Of a stretch of DNA of 64,000 nucleotides, positions 24,551 to 33,352 are shown one piece after another. The notes below the pieces were generated by a model. That model ran no database searches. It had not been told where the DNA came from and saw only the letters and a list, made by a program, of their open reading frames with translations. The DNA is from Kitasatospora sp. SUK 42 (GTDB lineage Bacteria > Actinomycetota > Actinomycetes > Streptomycetales > Streptomycetaceae). The stretch spans positions 108,506-172,505 of the forward strand of contig NZ_LFMD02000003.1 of NCBI RefSeq assembly GCF_015776785.2. Direction: 5' to 3'. Numbering within the stretch: the first letter of the stretch is position 1; every line of letters starts with the position of its first letter. Both the position numbers and the translations under genes were made by a program.

Positions 24551-26149
24551 TCAGCCGGCCGGCCGGATGCCCAGGTCGTGGTGGAACAGGTCCAGCGGGT
24601 CCCAGCGTTCCTTGACCCGTTGCAGCCGCCGGTGGTTGTCCCGGTAGTAGAGGGCGCTCCACGGCACGCCCGAGATGTTCCAGCCGGGGTCGGCGAGGTC
24701 CGTGTCCGGGTAGTTGACGTAGGCGCCGCCGTTGGCCTCGTTCGGCACCGGGACGCCGCCGGTGTCGGCGTGCAGCTCCCGGTAGAGGCCGCGCACCCAG
24801 GCCAGGTGGCGTTCTGTCTGCTCCGGCTCGCCCCACAGGGTCTCGTGGACGACGCTGAACAGGCTGTCCCGGTGGGGCAGGGCGGTGGCGTCCTGGGGCA
24901 CGGTGTTGATCCGTCCGCCGAGGAAGGTGAGGTAGACGCCGGCGGTGGAGAACTCCTCGCCGCCCCGGTTCAGGTGGTCGTGCAGGACCGCGATCTGCCG
25001 GTCGGACCAGGGTTTGCGCAGCAGGGTGGACTTGGACTTGAACCGGGCGCCGCCCGGCCACTGCACCACGCCCAGCACCGACTTCAGCCACGGCGTCACG
25101 GCGGTGGTCGCCGTGTGCGGGACGCCGGCCGCGACGGTCAGTTCGGCGGCGAAGGCGTCCAGGAGTTCCCGGGCGCGGGGGCGGGAGGCGTCGAGGGCGG
25201 CGTCCACCGAGACCCGCCCGGCGGCGCGGTGGCCGAGGGTGAGGCCGCTCGACAGGTCGGCGTAGGGCGTGTCCGTACCGGCGTGCCGTTGGTGCCAGTC
25301 CCCGTGGGCGCGCAGCAGCCGGGCGAACGCCTCCTGGTTCAGGTCCTGCCACTGCCAGCCGAGGGACACCGAGCGTACCGCGGTCGGCGGCTTCGGCAGC
25401 AGGTCGCCCGGCGCGCCGGCGGCGCCCGGCGACCGGAACAGGTAGCGGGTGACGACCCCGAAGTTACCTCCTCCGCCGCCGGTGTGGGCCCACCACAGCT
25501 CACGCTCGGGCCCGGTGGAGTCCCGGGTGGCGGTGACCAGGCGGGCCCGGCCGGACCGGTCCGCGACGACGACCTCGACACCGTGCAGGTGGTCGACGAC
25601 CAGCCCGTACCGGCGGGACAGTGCCCCGTAGCCGCCGCCCGCGACGTGGCCGCCCACCCCGACGCCGGGGCAGCTGCCGCCCGGCAGGGTCACGCCCCAG
25701 CCCAGGTAGAGCGTGCGGTAGACCCGCCCGAGGGTGGCGCCGGCCGCGACGGCGAAGAGCTGCCGCTCCGGGTCGTGGGAGACGTCCGTCATCTCCGAGA
25801 CATCGATCAGGACCCGGACGGCCGGGTCGTCGACGAAACCCTCGAAGCAGTGGCCGCCGCTGCGGACCGCGATCCGCTTGCGGTCCCGCGCGGCCTGCCC
25901 GACCGCGGCAACCACCTGCCCGGGCGAGCCGACCAGGTGCACCACGTCCGGGGAGCCGGTGAAGCGGCCGTTGTGCCCGCGGGTGGTGAGTTCGGTGTAG
26001 CGGGGGTCGTCCGGGCCGAGGACCACCGGCCCCAGGGTGACCGGCGCTGCGGCCGCCGGCGTGGCGGCGACGGCCGGAACGCCGAGCAGCGTGGCTCCCC
26101 CGGCCATCGTGGAGAGTTCCATCAACCGTCTGCGCGTGAGTCCTGCCAT
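24551..26149 (-). CDS. Secreted bicovalent FAD oxidase, AknOx/BBE-like
   Basis: The 532-residue protein begins with a twin-arginine signal (LTRRRLMELS, then a hydrophobic stretch ending ATPAAAAP). It has the FAD domain with both covalent flavin ligands, His in RSGGHCFEG near 97 and Cys in GGSCPGVGVGGH near 155. It ends with the BBE region (NYPDTDL, YYRDNHRRLQRVKERWDP). AknOx, the best-known relative, oxidises the terminal sugar of aclacinomycin outside the cell. A similar late sugar oxidation after export is inferred; the exporter genes are divergently adjacent. GTG at 26158 is an alternative start. Confidence 0.88.
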   Translation of the reverse strand: MAGLTRRRLMELSTMAGGATLLGVPAVAATPAAAAPVTLGPVVLGPDDPRYTELTTRGHNGRFTGSPDVVHLVGSPGQVVAAVGQAARDRKRIAVRSGGHCFEGFVDDPAVRVLIDVSEMTDVSHDPERQLFAVAAGATLGRVYRTLYLGWGVTLPGGSCPGVGVGGHVAGGGYGALSRRYGLVVDHLHGVEVVVADRSGRARLVTATRDSTGPERELWWAHTGGGGGNFGVVTRYLFRSPGAAGAPGDLLPKPPTAVRSVSLGWQWQDLNQEAFARLLRAHGDWHQRHAGTDTPYADLSSGLTLGHRAAGRVSVDAALDASRPRARELLDAFAAELTVAAGVPHTATTAVTPWLKSVLGVVQWPGGARFKSKSTLLRKPWSDRQIAVLHDHLNRGGEEFSTAGVYLTFLGGRINTVPQDATALPHRDSLFSVVHETLWGEPEQTERHLAWVRGLYRELHADTGGVPVPNEANGGAYVNYPDTDLADPGWNISGVPWSALYYRDNHRRLQRVKERWDPLDLFHHDLGIRPAG

Positions 26150-26285
26150 GGGGTTCACCGACCTTCCCGTGCGGCCTGCGGCCGATCGTCCGTCGGCGAT
26201 CAGCCTGGGGTCCGTCGCTGGCGGGCCGGTGGAGGGTCGCTGGTACGCGGCGCGCTCGAACGGGATTCCGAGGGCGGGAAGGAGA

Positions 26286-26341
26286 CTGTCAGCGGTCCTG
26301 ACAGTGACGTTATTGACGCTTCTAAGCTCTCAGAAGTCAAG
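26286..26341. promoter_or_regulatory. Divergent promoter with two inverted repeats
   Basis: A perfect 7-bp inverted repeat CTGTCAG/CTGACAG (26286-26292, 26298-26304) and a second dyad CTTCT/AGAAG (26319-26323, 26332-26336) flank TAAGCT (26323-26328), a good -10 for the exporter operon. TAACGT on the minus strand (26312-26307) may serve the oxidase gene. The dyads resemble repressor operators. The SARP heptad pattern is absent. Confidence 0.5.
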
Positions 26342-26449
26342 AGCCCGGAGCAGCTGACTTCTCCTCCGCCTGCCCGGGGCCGCTCCGATCGGCCCCGCCC
26401 GGCAGCCGTGACCTCCGCGCCCCCTCCACGCCCCCGTACGGGAGACCTC

Positions 26450-27439
26450 ATGATCCACACCCGCGGACTCACCCGAAGTTTCCGCGCCAAGGGAGAGACC
26501 GTCGAAGCCGTCCGCGGTCTCGACCTCGACATCGAGGCCGGCTCCGTGGTGGCCTTCCTCGGCCCGAACGGCGCCGGGAAGACCACCAGTCTGCGGATGC
26601 TCACCACCCTGCTCCCGCCGACCGCGGGCACCGCCACCGTCGCCGGGCACGACGTGGTGGCCGACCCTGCCGGGGTGCGCCGCCGGATCGGCTACCTCGG
26701 CCAGGGCAACAGCGCCGGCACCGGCTTCCGAGTCATGGACGAACTCGTCACCCAGGGCCGCGCGTACGGCCTGCGCCGTGCCGAGGCGCACGCCCGGGCC
26801 GAACGCCTGCTGGACGCCCTCGAACTGGAAGGGCTGGCCCGGCGGACGGTCGGCACCCTCTCCGGGGGCCAGCGCCGCCGGCTCGACATCGCCATGGCCC
26901 TGGTCCACGAACCGGCCCTGCTCTTCCTCGACGAGCCCTCCACCGGGCTCGACCCGCACAGCCGCGCCAACATCTGGGAGCACGTGCTGCGCCTGCACAA
27001 GGACCTCGGCGCCACCATCGTCTTCACCACCCACTACCTGGAGGAGGCCGACCTGTGGGCCGGGCGGGTGCTTGTCGTCGACCACGGCCGAGTGATCGCC
27101 GACGACTCCCCGGAACGCCTCAAGGCCGAACTCGCCGGTGACCTCATCACCTTCACGACCGCCGACCCCGCCGACACCGGCCCGGCCGCCACCCGAGCCC
27201 GCACCCTGCGGGCCGTTCGGGAGGTGACCGTCGAGGACCGGGAGGTGCGGGTCCGGACCTCCGACGGCGACGTCCGGCTGCCGGAGCTGCTGCGCGACCT
27301 CGACGCGGCCGGGATCCGGGTGCACAGCACCCGGCTGGCCCGCCCCACCCTCGACGACGTCTTCCTCACCCTGACCGGCCGCACCCTCCGGGAGAGCGCC
27401 GACGCCGACATCCCGACCACCCCTCACCAGGGAGCCTGA
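26450..27439 (+). CDS. ABC exporter ATPase, DrrA-like
   Basis: The 329-residue protein has Walker A GPNGAGKTT near 41, signature LSGGQRRRL near 137, Walker B LLFLDEPSTGLDP near 158 and the H-loop TTHYLEEAD near 194. It also carries the C-terminal extension of the daunorubicin-resistance subfamily. With the adjacent permease it would export the glycosylated product and give self-resistance. A GGGAG site precedes the ATG. The permease ATG follows 2 bases after its stop. Confidence 0.93.
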   Translation: MIHTRGLTRSFRAKGETVEAVRGLDLDIEAGSVVAFLGPNGAGKTTSLRMLTTLLPPTAGTATVAGHDVVADPAGVRRRIGYLGQGNSAGTGFRVMDELVTQGRAYGLRRAEAHARAERLLDALELEGLARRTVGTLSGGQRRRLDIAMALVHEPALLFLDEPSTGLDPHSRANIWEHVLRLHKDLGATIVFTTHYLEEADLWAGRVLVVDHGRVIADDSPERLKAELAGDLITFTTADPADTGPAATRARTLRAVREVTVEDREVRVRTSDGDVRLPELLRDLDAAGIRVHSTRLARPTLDDVFLTLTGRTLRESADADIPTTPHQGA

Positions 27440-27441
27440 CC

Positions 27442-28227
27442 ATGAAGGTGCTCACCGACACCCGCACCGCGTTCGCCCGCGAACTCAAGCCCGAACTGCG
27501 CCAGCCCGTCGGCCTGCTCTTCACGATGATGCTGCCGTTCCTGCTGCTGGCCCTCTTCGCGCCGCTGCTCTCCAACTCGGGCGCGGGCCCGGGCGCGGGC
27601 GGCGGGCCGGCCGGCGCGGGCTCGCCCTGGCAGTGGTTCGTCCCCGGCATGCTCGTCCTGCTCGGCCTGTCCGCCACCGCGGGGGCGGGCGCCTCGCTGC
27701 TCAACGAGATCTCCTCGGGCGCCTTCGAGCGGCTGCTCGTCACCCCGCTCAACCGGGCCGCCATGCTGGTCGGCCGGACGCTGAAGGAGGTCGTGGTCCT
27801 GCTCACCCAGGCCCTGCTGATCCTCCTCCTGCTGCTGCCGACCGACTTCCGGCTGCACCTGCCGGGCGCCCTGGCCGGGCTCGTGCTGCTGGGCGTCTTC
27901 GGCGTCGGCATCGGCGCGCTGTCCTTCACCCTGGCGCTCCACTCCCGCCGCCGGCAGACCCTGTTCTACGGGGTACAGCAGGTGGTCTTCTTCCCCCTGC
28001 TGCTGCTCTCCGGGGTGCTGCTGCCGATCACCGAGGCGGCCGCGCCGACCTGGCTCTACGTGCTGAGCCGGATCAACCCGGTGACCCACGTGGTCGAGGC
28101 CGAACGCGCTCTGTTCGACGGGCAGTTGATCGAATCGGTGGTGCTGTACGGATTCCTCGCGGCCGGCGCCATCGCCATGCTGGGCGTCACGGCCGGGATC
28201 CGCGGCATGCGCAACGCCTCAGCGTAG
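27442..28227 (+). CDS. ABC-2 exporter permease, DrrB-like
   Basis: The 261-residue protein has about six hydrophobic segments (for example LLFTMMLPFLLLALFAPLL near 28-46 and VVFFPLLLLSGVLLPI near 182) and the ABC-2 pattern AGASLLNEISSGAFERLLVTPL with LSRINPVTHVVEA near the end. A Gly/Ala-rich periplasmic loop lies near 55-65. It forms the membrane half of the exporter with the preceding ATPase and is tightly coupled to it. Confidence 0.93.
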   Translation: MKVLTDTRTAFARELKPELRQPVGLLFTMMLPFLLLALFAPLLSNSGAGPGAGGGPAGAGSPWQWFVPGMLVLLGLSATAGAGASLLNEISSGAFERLLVTPLNRAAMLVGRTLKEVVVLLTQALLILLLLLPTDFRLHLPGALAGLVLLGVFGVGIGALSFTLALHSRRRQTLFYGVQQVVFFPLLLLSGVLLPITEAAAPTWLYVLSRINPVTHVVEAERALFDGQLIESVVLYGFLAAGAIAMLGVTAGIRGMRNASA

Positions 28228-28270
28228 TAGCCACTTCTGACGAAGCATCATCTCCTTTGAAGGAGCCACC

Positions 28271-28942
28271 GTGACCGACCGCAGCGCGCCGGGCCCCGAC
28301 GCCCGCACCGTGGACGTCTGGTTCGACCCCGCCTGCCCCTACACCTGGCTGACCTCCCGCTGGCTGCGGGAGGCGGCCCGGGTCCGCCCGCTGGCGCCGC
28401 GCTGGCACCTGATGAGCCTGGCGCTCCTCAACGAGGGCCGCGACGACGACCCGGAAGGGGATCCCGAGGGCTACCTCCTGGTCCCGGTGCGGATCGCCAC
28501 CGCCGTCCGGCAGGCCCACGGCCAGGACGCCCTGGTCCGCTTCCACCGCGCCCTGTGGGCCGGCAGCGGCCGGCGCTGGATCACCGACCCGGCCACGGCG
28601 CTTGCCGCCGCCGGTCTGCCGGCCGCCCTGGCGGCGGCCGGCACCTCCACCGGGCACGACGCGGCGCTGCGCGCCTCACACGCCGAAGCCCTCGGCCTGC
28701 TGGGCCCGCGCACCGGCACCCCGGTGGTGGCCGTCACCGACCCGGCACGGCCCGGCCGTCCTCCGGTGGCCTTCTTCGGGCCGGTCCTCTCCCGCGTGCC
28801 CCGCGGAGAGGAGGCGGGCCGGCTGTGGGACGCCATCCTGCTGCTGGCCGGCACCCCCGGCTTCCACGAGCTCAAGGGAACGCCCGCGCCCCCGGAACCA
28901 GACGTCGGCACCGGGGACGGGGGCGGGGACGAGCTGCCGTGA
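28271..28942 (+). CDS. DsbA-family thiol protein, nitroreductase-like
   Basis: The 223-residue protein begins with VDVWFDPACPYTWLTSRWL. This is a thioredoxin-fold active site with CPYT (one Cys only), then WHLMSLALLNEGRD and a helical insert, as in DsbA/HCCA2-isomerase-like proteins annotated as mycothiol-dependent nitroreductases. A single-Cys site suggests thiol-transferase or isomerase chemistry rather than disulfide formation. It follows the exporter genes by 43 bases with its own GAAGGAG site, so it is probably in the same operon. Its role in the cluster is unknown; detoxification is a guess. Confidence 0.7.
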   Translation: MTDRSAPGPDARTVDVWFDPACPYTWLTSRWLREAARVRPLAPRWHLMSLALLNEGRDDDPEGDPEGYLLVPVRIATAVRQAHGQDALVRFHRALWAGSGRRWITDPATALAAAGLPAALAAAGTSTGHDAALRASHAEALGLLGPRTGTPVVAVTDPARPGRPPVAFFGPVLSRVPRGEEAGRLWDAILLLAGTPGFHELKGTPAPPEPDVGTGDGGGDELP

Positions 28943-28953
28943 CCGGGCCACGC

Positions 28954-29739
28954 TCAGTAGTTGCCGAGCCCGCCGCACACGTTGAGGGCCTGGGCGGTGA
29001 TCGGCGCCGCCGTGTCCGTGATCAGGTAGCCGACCAGCCCCGCGACCTCCTCGGGCGTGGTGTACCGGCCCAGCGGGATCTTCGCCTCGAACCGTTCGAG
29101 CACCGCCTCGGGCGTGGTGCCCCACACCTCGGCGTAGCCCGCCCGGACCCGCTCGGCCATCGGCGTCTCCACGTAGCCGGGGCAGACCGCGTTGACGGTG
29201 ATGCCGGTCTTCGCCAGTTCCAGGCCCAGCGCCTTGGTGAAACCGACCACGGCGTGCTTCGAGGCCGAGTACGGCGCGCCCAGCACCACGCCCTGCTTGC
29301 CGCCGGTGGAGGCGATGTTGACGATCCGGCCCCGGCCGCGGTCCAGCATGCCGCCGCTGGTCAGGGCGGCCCTCGTCACCCGGAACACGCTGGTGAGGTT
29401 GGTGTCGACGACGTCCAGCCACAGCTCGTCCGTCAACTGGGCGGTGGCCCCACCGCCGTTGCGGCCCGCGTTGTTGACCAGGACGTCGATCGGGCCGAAC
29501 CGGTCGACGGCGGCGCGCACGAAGGCGTCCACCTCCTCGGTGGAACGCACGTCGCAGCTCCGCCCATCGGCGTCCACCCCTTCCTCCCGCAGGAGCGTCA
29601 CGGTGTCGGCGACTGCCGCACCGTCCCGGGCGCAGAGGAAGACCCGCAGTCCCCCGGCGCCCAGCGCTCGGGCCACGGCGAGGCCGATCCCGCTGGTCGC
29701 CCCGGTGACGACGGCCACCCGTCCATCCGTGCCGCTCAT
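28954..29739 (-). CDS. Polyketide C9 ketoreductase, ActIII-like SDR
   Basis: The 261-residue SDR closely follows the ActIII pattern: VTGATSGIGLAVARALG, VLVNNAGRNGGGATAQL, NIASTGGKQGVV, catalytic YSASK, VNAVCPGYVETPM and the family-typical end QALNVCGGLGNY. It reduces the C9 carbonyl of the nascent chain with NADPH. GGGAGGAACC precedes the ATG. It is monocistronic and has its own SARP-type operator at 29783-29814. It predicts a reduced, anthracycline/angucycline/benzoisochromanequinone-type first ring. Confidence 0.95.
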   Translation of the reverse strand: MSGTDGRVAVVTGATSGIGLAVARALGAGGLRVFLCARDGAAVADTVTLLREEGVDADGRSCDVRSTEEVDAFVRAAVDRFGPIDVLVNNAGRNGGGATAQLTDELWLDVVDTNLTSVFRVTRAALTSGGMLDRGRGRIVNIASTGGKQGVVLGAPYSASKHAVVGFTKALGLELAKTGITVNAVCPGYVETPMAERVRAGYAEVWGTTPEAVLERFEAKIPLGRYTTPEEVAGLVGYLITDTAAPITAQALNVCGGLGNY

Positions 29740-29782
29740 GGTTCCTCCCGGATCGTGACGTGGAACGTACGTAGGCGCCACG

Positions 29783-29814
29783 ACGATGGCAACGGCCGCT
29801 CGACGGGCGCTCAA
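29783..29814 (-). promoter_or_regulatory. SARP operator of the ketoreductase gene
   Basis: On the minus strand TTGAGCG (29814-29808) and TCGAGCG (29803-29797) at 11-bp period are followed after 8 bases by CATCGT (29788-29783). The second heptad equals the published DnrI consensus. The ATG lies 43 bases further on. Confidence 0.8.
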
Positions 29815-29894
29815 GTCGCGGCGGAAGCCGCGCCCGAAGCCTCCTGAACACGACGAAGCTCAGTACCCGAGAAGAAGCAGAAGGAGACGAGACC

Positions 29895-30713
29895 ATGACC
29901 GTTCTGGTGACCGGAGCCACCGGCAACGTAGGCCGGCACGTGGTGGCGGGCCTGCTGGCGGCGGACGTGCCGGTGCGCGCGATGACCCGCACGCCGGAGC
30001 GCGCCACACTGCCCGCGGGAGTGGAGGTGGTCCGCGGCGACCTCGCGGATCCGTCGAGCCTGGACGCGGCCCTCGCCGGGGTGGACCGGGCCTTCCTGTT
30101 CCCGCTCCCCGGCACTGCCGAGGAGTTCACCGCCCGGGCCGCCAAGGCCGGGGTGCGGCGGATCGTCGTGCTCTCGTCGATCGCGGCCGAGTACGCCGCC
30201 GGGGACTACAGCGGCGACCACCACAGCGTGGTGGAGCGGGCCGTGGAGGCCTCCGGACTGGAGTGGACGCATGTCCGACCGGGCGAGTTCATGACCAACC
30301 TGCTGTCCTGGTGGGCCCCCACCATCCGGGCCGAGAACGCCGTCCGCGCCCCGTTCGGGGCGGCCCGCAGCGCCCCGGTGCACGAGGCCGACATCGCCGA
30401 CGTGGCGCTGACTGCCCTGCTGGAGGAGGGACATGCCGGACGGGCGTACGCCTTCGCGGGCCCGGAGTCGCTGTCCAAGCACGAGCAGGTGCGGGTGCTC
30501 GGCGAGGTCCTCGGCCGGCACATCGGCTTCGAGGAGCTGACCGTGCCCGCGGCCCGTGAACTGTGGCTCGGCCAGGGCATGCCGGCCGAGGCCGTGGACT
30601 GGCTGCTCCAGGACCCGGTGGACGTCCCGGTGGGCCCGACCTGCGAGCGGGTCACCGGCCGGCCCGCCCGCACCTTCGCGCAGTGGGTGGCCGACCACCG
30701 CGCGGACTTCTGA
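29895..30713 (+). CDS. NmrA-like NAD(P)-binding protein
   Basis: The 272-residue atypical SDR begins MTVLVTGATGNVGRHVVAGL, has VVRGDLADPSSL and RRIVVLSSIAAEYAAGDYSG, and ends in an NmrA-type domain (THVRPGEFMTNLLSWW). It lacks a clear YxxxK, as usual in the family. It could be a quinone or enone reductase or a redox sensor. Similar proteins occur in aromatic polyketide clusters, but the substrate cannot be predicted. An AAGGAGACGAG site precedes the ATG. It is divergent from the ketoreductase gene. Confidence 0.75.
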   Translation: MTVLVTGATGNVGRHVVAGLLAADVPVRAMTRTPERATLPAGVEVVRGDLADPSSLDAALAGVDRAFLFPLPGTAEEFTARAAKAGVRRIVVLSSIAAEYAAGDYSGDHHSVVERAVEASGLEWTHVRPGEFMTNLLSWWAPTIRAENAVRAPFGAARSAPVHEADIADVALTALLEEGHAGRAYAFAGPESLSKHEQVRVLGEVLGRHIGFEELTVPAARELWLGQGMPAEAVDWLLQDPVDVPVGPTCERVTGRPARTFAQWVADHRADF

Positions 30714-30731
30714 GGCCGGGGCCCGGCGGCG

Positions 30732-30774
30732 TTCAGCGGCGGTCGAGCCGCTCTCCAGGCGTTCCGTCGACGGT
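30732..30774 (+). promoter_or_regulatory. SARP operator of the methyltransferase/glycosyltransferase pair
   Basis: TTCAGCG (30732-30738), TCGAGCC (30743-30749) and TCCAGGC (30754-30760) at 11-bp period precede GACGGT (30769-30774) by 8 bases. Confidence 0.72.
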
Positions 30775-30810
30775 GGTCGGGACCGCTTCGTGGACCGATG
30801 GGACGCCGCC

Positions 30811-31995
30811 ATGGTGGATGCCGCAGAGAACGCCCTGATCCGACGCCTGATCCGAGCCGGAGCCGACTCCGACGACGAGATCGACGCCCTACTGAAGGAC
30901 GTCGGCCTGTCCGAGGTGGCCCGGGTGCTCGTCGACGAGGTGCGGTTCCGCTGCCCGGAGCCGGCCAACACCGCCCCCGTCGACGTGGCGCTCGACCTCA
31001 CCCACGGCGGGGAGCGGCACTCGGCCACGCTGCGCGTGGTGCGCGACGAGCCGGTCCGGCTGGTCGCCGAGGAGTCCGCCAAGGTCCGCTCGCGCATCAC
31101 CTTCACCGCCGCGGGGCTGCTCCGCCGGCTCTTCGGGCCGGTGGACTCCCCGCGCACCGGGGACTTCCACAACACCTTCATGCCCACCCCCGAGGACCCC
31201 GGTCAACTGCGGGAACTCCTCGGCGAGATGGACACGGTGCTGCGCGCGGCAGCCCAGGCCACCGCCACCCTGACGGCCGGCTGCACCGGGCGCGCCCCGG
31301 AGCTCGGGGAGCTGTCCATCCGGTACGGCTCCGACAAGTGGGCCAGCTTCCACTGGTACACCGCGCACTACGAGCGCCACTTCGCCCGCTACCGGGACCA
31401 GCCCGTGCGGGTGCTGGAGATCGGGATCGGCGGGTTCGAGGACGACCTCGGCGGCGGCTCGCTGAAGATGTGGAAGCGCTACTTCCCCCGCGGCACCGTC
31501 TTCGGGCTCGACCTGTACGACAAGACCTCGCTCTCCGAACCCCGGCTCACGGCGCTGGTCGGCGACCAGAACGACCCCGACTTCCTGACCGAACTGGCCC
31601 GGGAGCACGGCCCGTTCGACATCGTCATCGACGACGGCAGCCACCTGAACGAGCACGTGCGCACCTCGTTCCGGGCCCTCTTCCCGCACGTGCGGCCCGG
31701 CGGCCTGTACGTCGTCGAGGACCTGCAGACCGCCTACTACTCCGACTTCGGCGGCAGCCCGGGCGGCGTCGCCGGCCCGGACACCTCGCTCGGGCTGGTC
31801 AAGGAGCTGATCGACGACCTGCACCACCGGGAGCACCGGGACCCCACCGTCACGAACCCCACCCCCACCCAGAGCAGCGTGGTCGGGGTGCACGCGTACC
31901 ACAACATCGTCTTCGTCGAGAAGGGCACCAACGGGGAGGACACCCTGCCCCGGTGGATGGACGCCGACGTGTGGACCGCGCTCGGCGCGAAGTGA
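30811..31995 (+). CDS. MycE-like sugar O-methyltransferase
   Basis: The 394-residue protein has an N-terminal helical and alpha/beta domain (residues 1-150) and a class I SAM domain with RVLEIGIGGFEDDLGGGSL near 209, FGLDLYDK and FDIVIDDGSHLNEH near 270. MycE/MycF-type metal-dependent enzymes methylate hydroxyls of glycosylated macrolide sugars, and the long N-terminal domain matches MycE rather than MycF. It probably methylates a sugar after transfer. The start is uncertain: the ATG at 30811 has no ribosome site, and a GTG at 30790 would give a very short leader from the SARP promoter. Confidence 0.85.
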   Translation: MVDAAENALIRRLIRAGADSDDEIDALLKDVGLSEVARVLVDEVRFRCPEPANTAPVDVALDLTHGGERHSATLRVVRDEPVRLVAEESAKVRSRITFTAAGLLRRLFGPVDSPRTGDFHNTFMPTPEDPGQLRELLGEMDTVLRAAAQATATLTAGCTGRAPELGELSIRYGSDKWASFHWYTAHYERHFARYRDQPVRVLEIGIGGFEDDLGGGSLKMWKRYFPRGTVFGLDLYDKTSLSEPRLTALVGDQNDPDFLTELAREHGPFDIVIDDGSHLNEHVRTSFRALFPHVRPGGLYVVEDLQTAYYSDFGGSPGGVAGPDTSLGLVKELIDDLHHREHRDPTVTNPTPTQSSVVGVHAYHNIVFVEKGTNGEDTLPRWMDADVWTALGAK

Positions 31996-32011
31996 GACGG
32001 GGGGACCGACC

Positions 32012-33235
32012 GTGCGGGTGCTGTTCACCGTGTCCTCCTGGCCCACCCAGTACGCGGCGCTGGTGCCGCTCGGGTGGGCGTTCCAGGCGGCCGGCCACGA
32101 GGTGCGGGTGCTGTGCGACCCGTCCCAGACCGATCCGGTCGCCCGGTGCGGGCTGCTGCCCGTGCCTGTCCTGTCGGGGATGCCGGAGGTCCTGCGGCTG
32201 CGGCTGCAGTACCACGCGGAGGCGGTGGCCGGGATCTGGCCGTACCCGTGGCTGCCGCCGCACCCGGTGACGGGTGACCGGCTGGACCGGCTCGACGCGT
32301 TCGACCTCGCGCACTTCGAGACCCGGACCGCTCCGGGGCTCGCCGAGGCGACCGCCCGCGGCTTCGACGCGGCCGTGGCCCACGCCCGGGACTGGCGGCC
32401 ACAGCTGGTCCTGCACGACCCCGGGAGTCTGGAGGGGCTGCTGGTGGCGAAGCTGCTCGGGGTGCCGTCAGCGCTGTGCCTGTGGGGGCCCGCGAGCCCG
32501 CACGACCCCGAGCACATGCGGATCGTCCCCACCGACCACAGCGGTTCGTTCCCCCGGTACGGCCTGGGCGCGTTCGACGTGTCGATGATCGAGCGGGTGG
32601 TGGACCCGAACCCGGGGTCGCTGAAGGTGCCGGTCGAGGCCGAACGGCTGCCGGTCCGCTTCGTCCCGTACAACGGCACCGCGGCCGCGCCCGCGTGGAC
32701 CGCGCGGCGCCCGGAGCGGCCCCGGGTCGTCGTCACCTGGTCCACCGCGCTGTCCACCGTCTCGGGGCCGGACTCCTGCCTGCTCCCCAGGATCGTCGCC
32801 GCCCTCGACGGCCTGGACGCGGAGGTGCTGGTCACCGCCACCGCCCGGGACCTGGCCGAGCTCGGGCCGGTGCCGCCCCCGGTCCGGGTGGCCGAGCGCC
32901 TACCGCTGGCCACCCTGCTGCCGGGCGCCTCGGCGGTCGTGCACCACGGGGGCGGCGGCAGCTCGCTGACGGCCATGTGGGCGGGGGTGCCGCAGTTCAT
33001 CGCGAGCTTCGCCGCCGAGCAGCGGATCTCCGGCGAGCGGGTGGCCGGCACCGGGGCCGCGCTGCACGTCTCCGGGGAACTCGCCGACGAGGCGACGATC
33101 AGGTCGGGCATCGAGCGACTGCTCGACGACCCCTCGTACCGGGCCGCGGCCGGGCGGCTGCGCGAGGAGGTGGCGGCGGCCCCGACCCCGGCCGAGCTCG
33201 CCGCCGACCTGGCGGGGCTCGCGGCCGGCGGCTGA
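32012..33235 (+). CDS. Glycosyltransferase GT1-type, no. 1
   Basis: The 407-residue GT-B enzyme begins MRVLFTVSSWPTQYAALVPL, has the acceptor-domain segment PVRFVPYNG in the middle, and the donor-binding motif VVHHGGGGSSLTAMWAGVPQ near 312. It belongs to the antibiotic macrolide/aromatic glycosyltransferase family (UGT/GT1-like) using NDP-deoxysugars. It starts with GTG 17 bases after the methyltransferase stop, after a GGGGGGACC site, so the pair is co-transcribed. It is followed by a strong terminator. Sugar and acceptor unknown. Confidence 0.92.
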   Translation: MRVLFTVSSWPTQYAALVPLGWAFQAAGHEVRVLCDPSQTDPVARCGLLPVPVLSGMPEVLRLRLQYHAEAVAGIWPYPWLPPHPVTGDRLDRLDAFDLAHFETRTAPGLAEATARGFDAAVAHARDWRPQLVLHDPGSLEGLLVAKLLGVPSALCLWGPASPHDPEHMRIVPTDHSGSFPRYGLGAFDVSMIERVVDPNPGSLKVPVEAERLPVRFVPYNGTAAAPAWTARRPERPRVVVTWSTALSTVSGPDSCLLPRIVAALDGLDAEVLVTATARDLAELGPVPPPVRVAERLPLATLLPGASAVVHHGGGGSSLTAMWAGVPQFIASFAAEQRISGERVAGTGAALHVSGELADEATIRSGIERLLDDPSYRAAAGRLREEVAAAPTPAELAADLAGLAAGG

Positions 33236-33247
33236 CCACCGGGTCCT

Positions 33248-33298
33248 GGGGCGTGTCTGACGATTCGCGAGCCCGACTGGAATCGTCGGACACGCCCC
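33248..33298. terminator. Terminator hairpin after glycosyltransferase no. 1
   Basis: Arms 33248-33265 and 33281-33298 form an 18-bp stem with a single G-U pair and a 15-base loop. Confidence 0.85.
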
Positions 33299-33313
33299 GC
33301 CGCTGCGCGAGGG

Positions 33314-33345
33314 TCGAGGCGGATGCGAGGCCCGCTCCCGATCCT
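33314..33345 (+). promoter_or_regulatory. SARP operator of the 33353 SDR gene
   Basis: TCGAGGC (33314-33320) and GCGAGGC (33325-33331) at 11-bp period precede GATCCT (33340-33345) by 8 bases. The ATG follows 7 bases later, so the transcript should be leaderless. Confidence 0.75.
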
Positions 33346-33352
33346 GTCCGGC

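Noticed and set aside
29840..29894. Possible SARP heptads before the NmrA-like gene (CCGAAGC, TGAACAC)
   Set aside because: Spacing is 11 bases, but the heptads match the cluster pattern poorly and the hexamer 8 bases later (TCAGTA) is not a typical -10.
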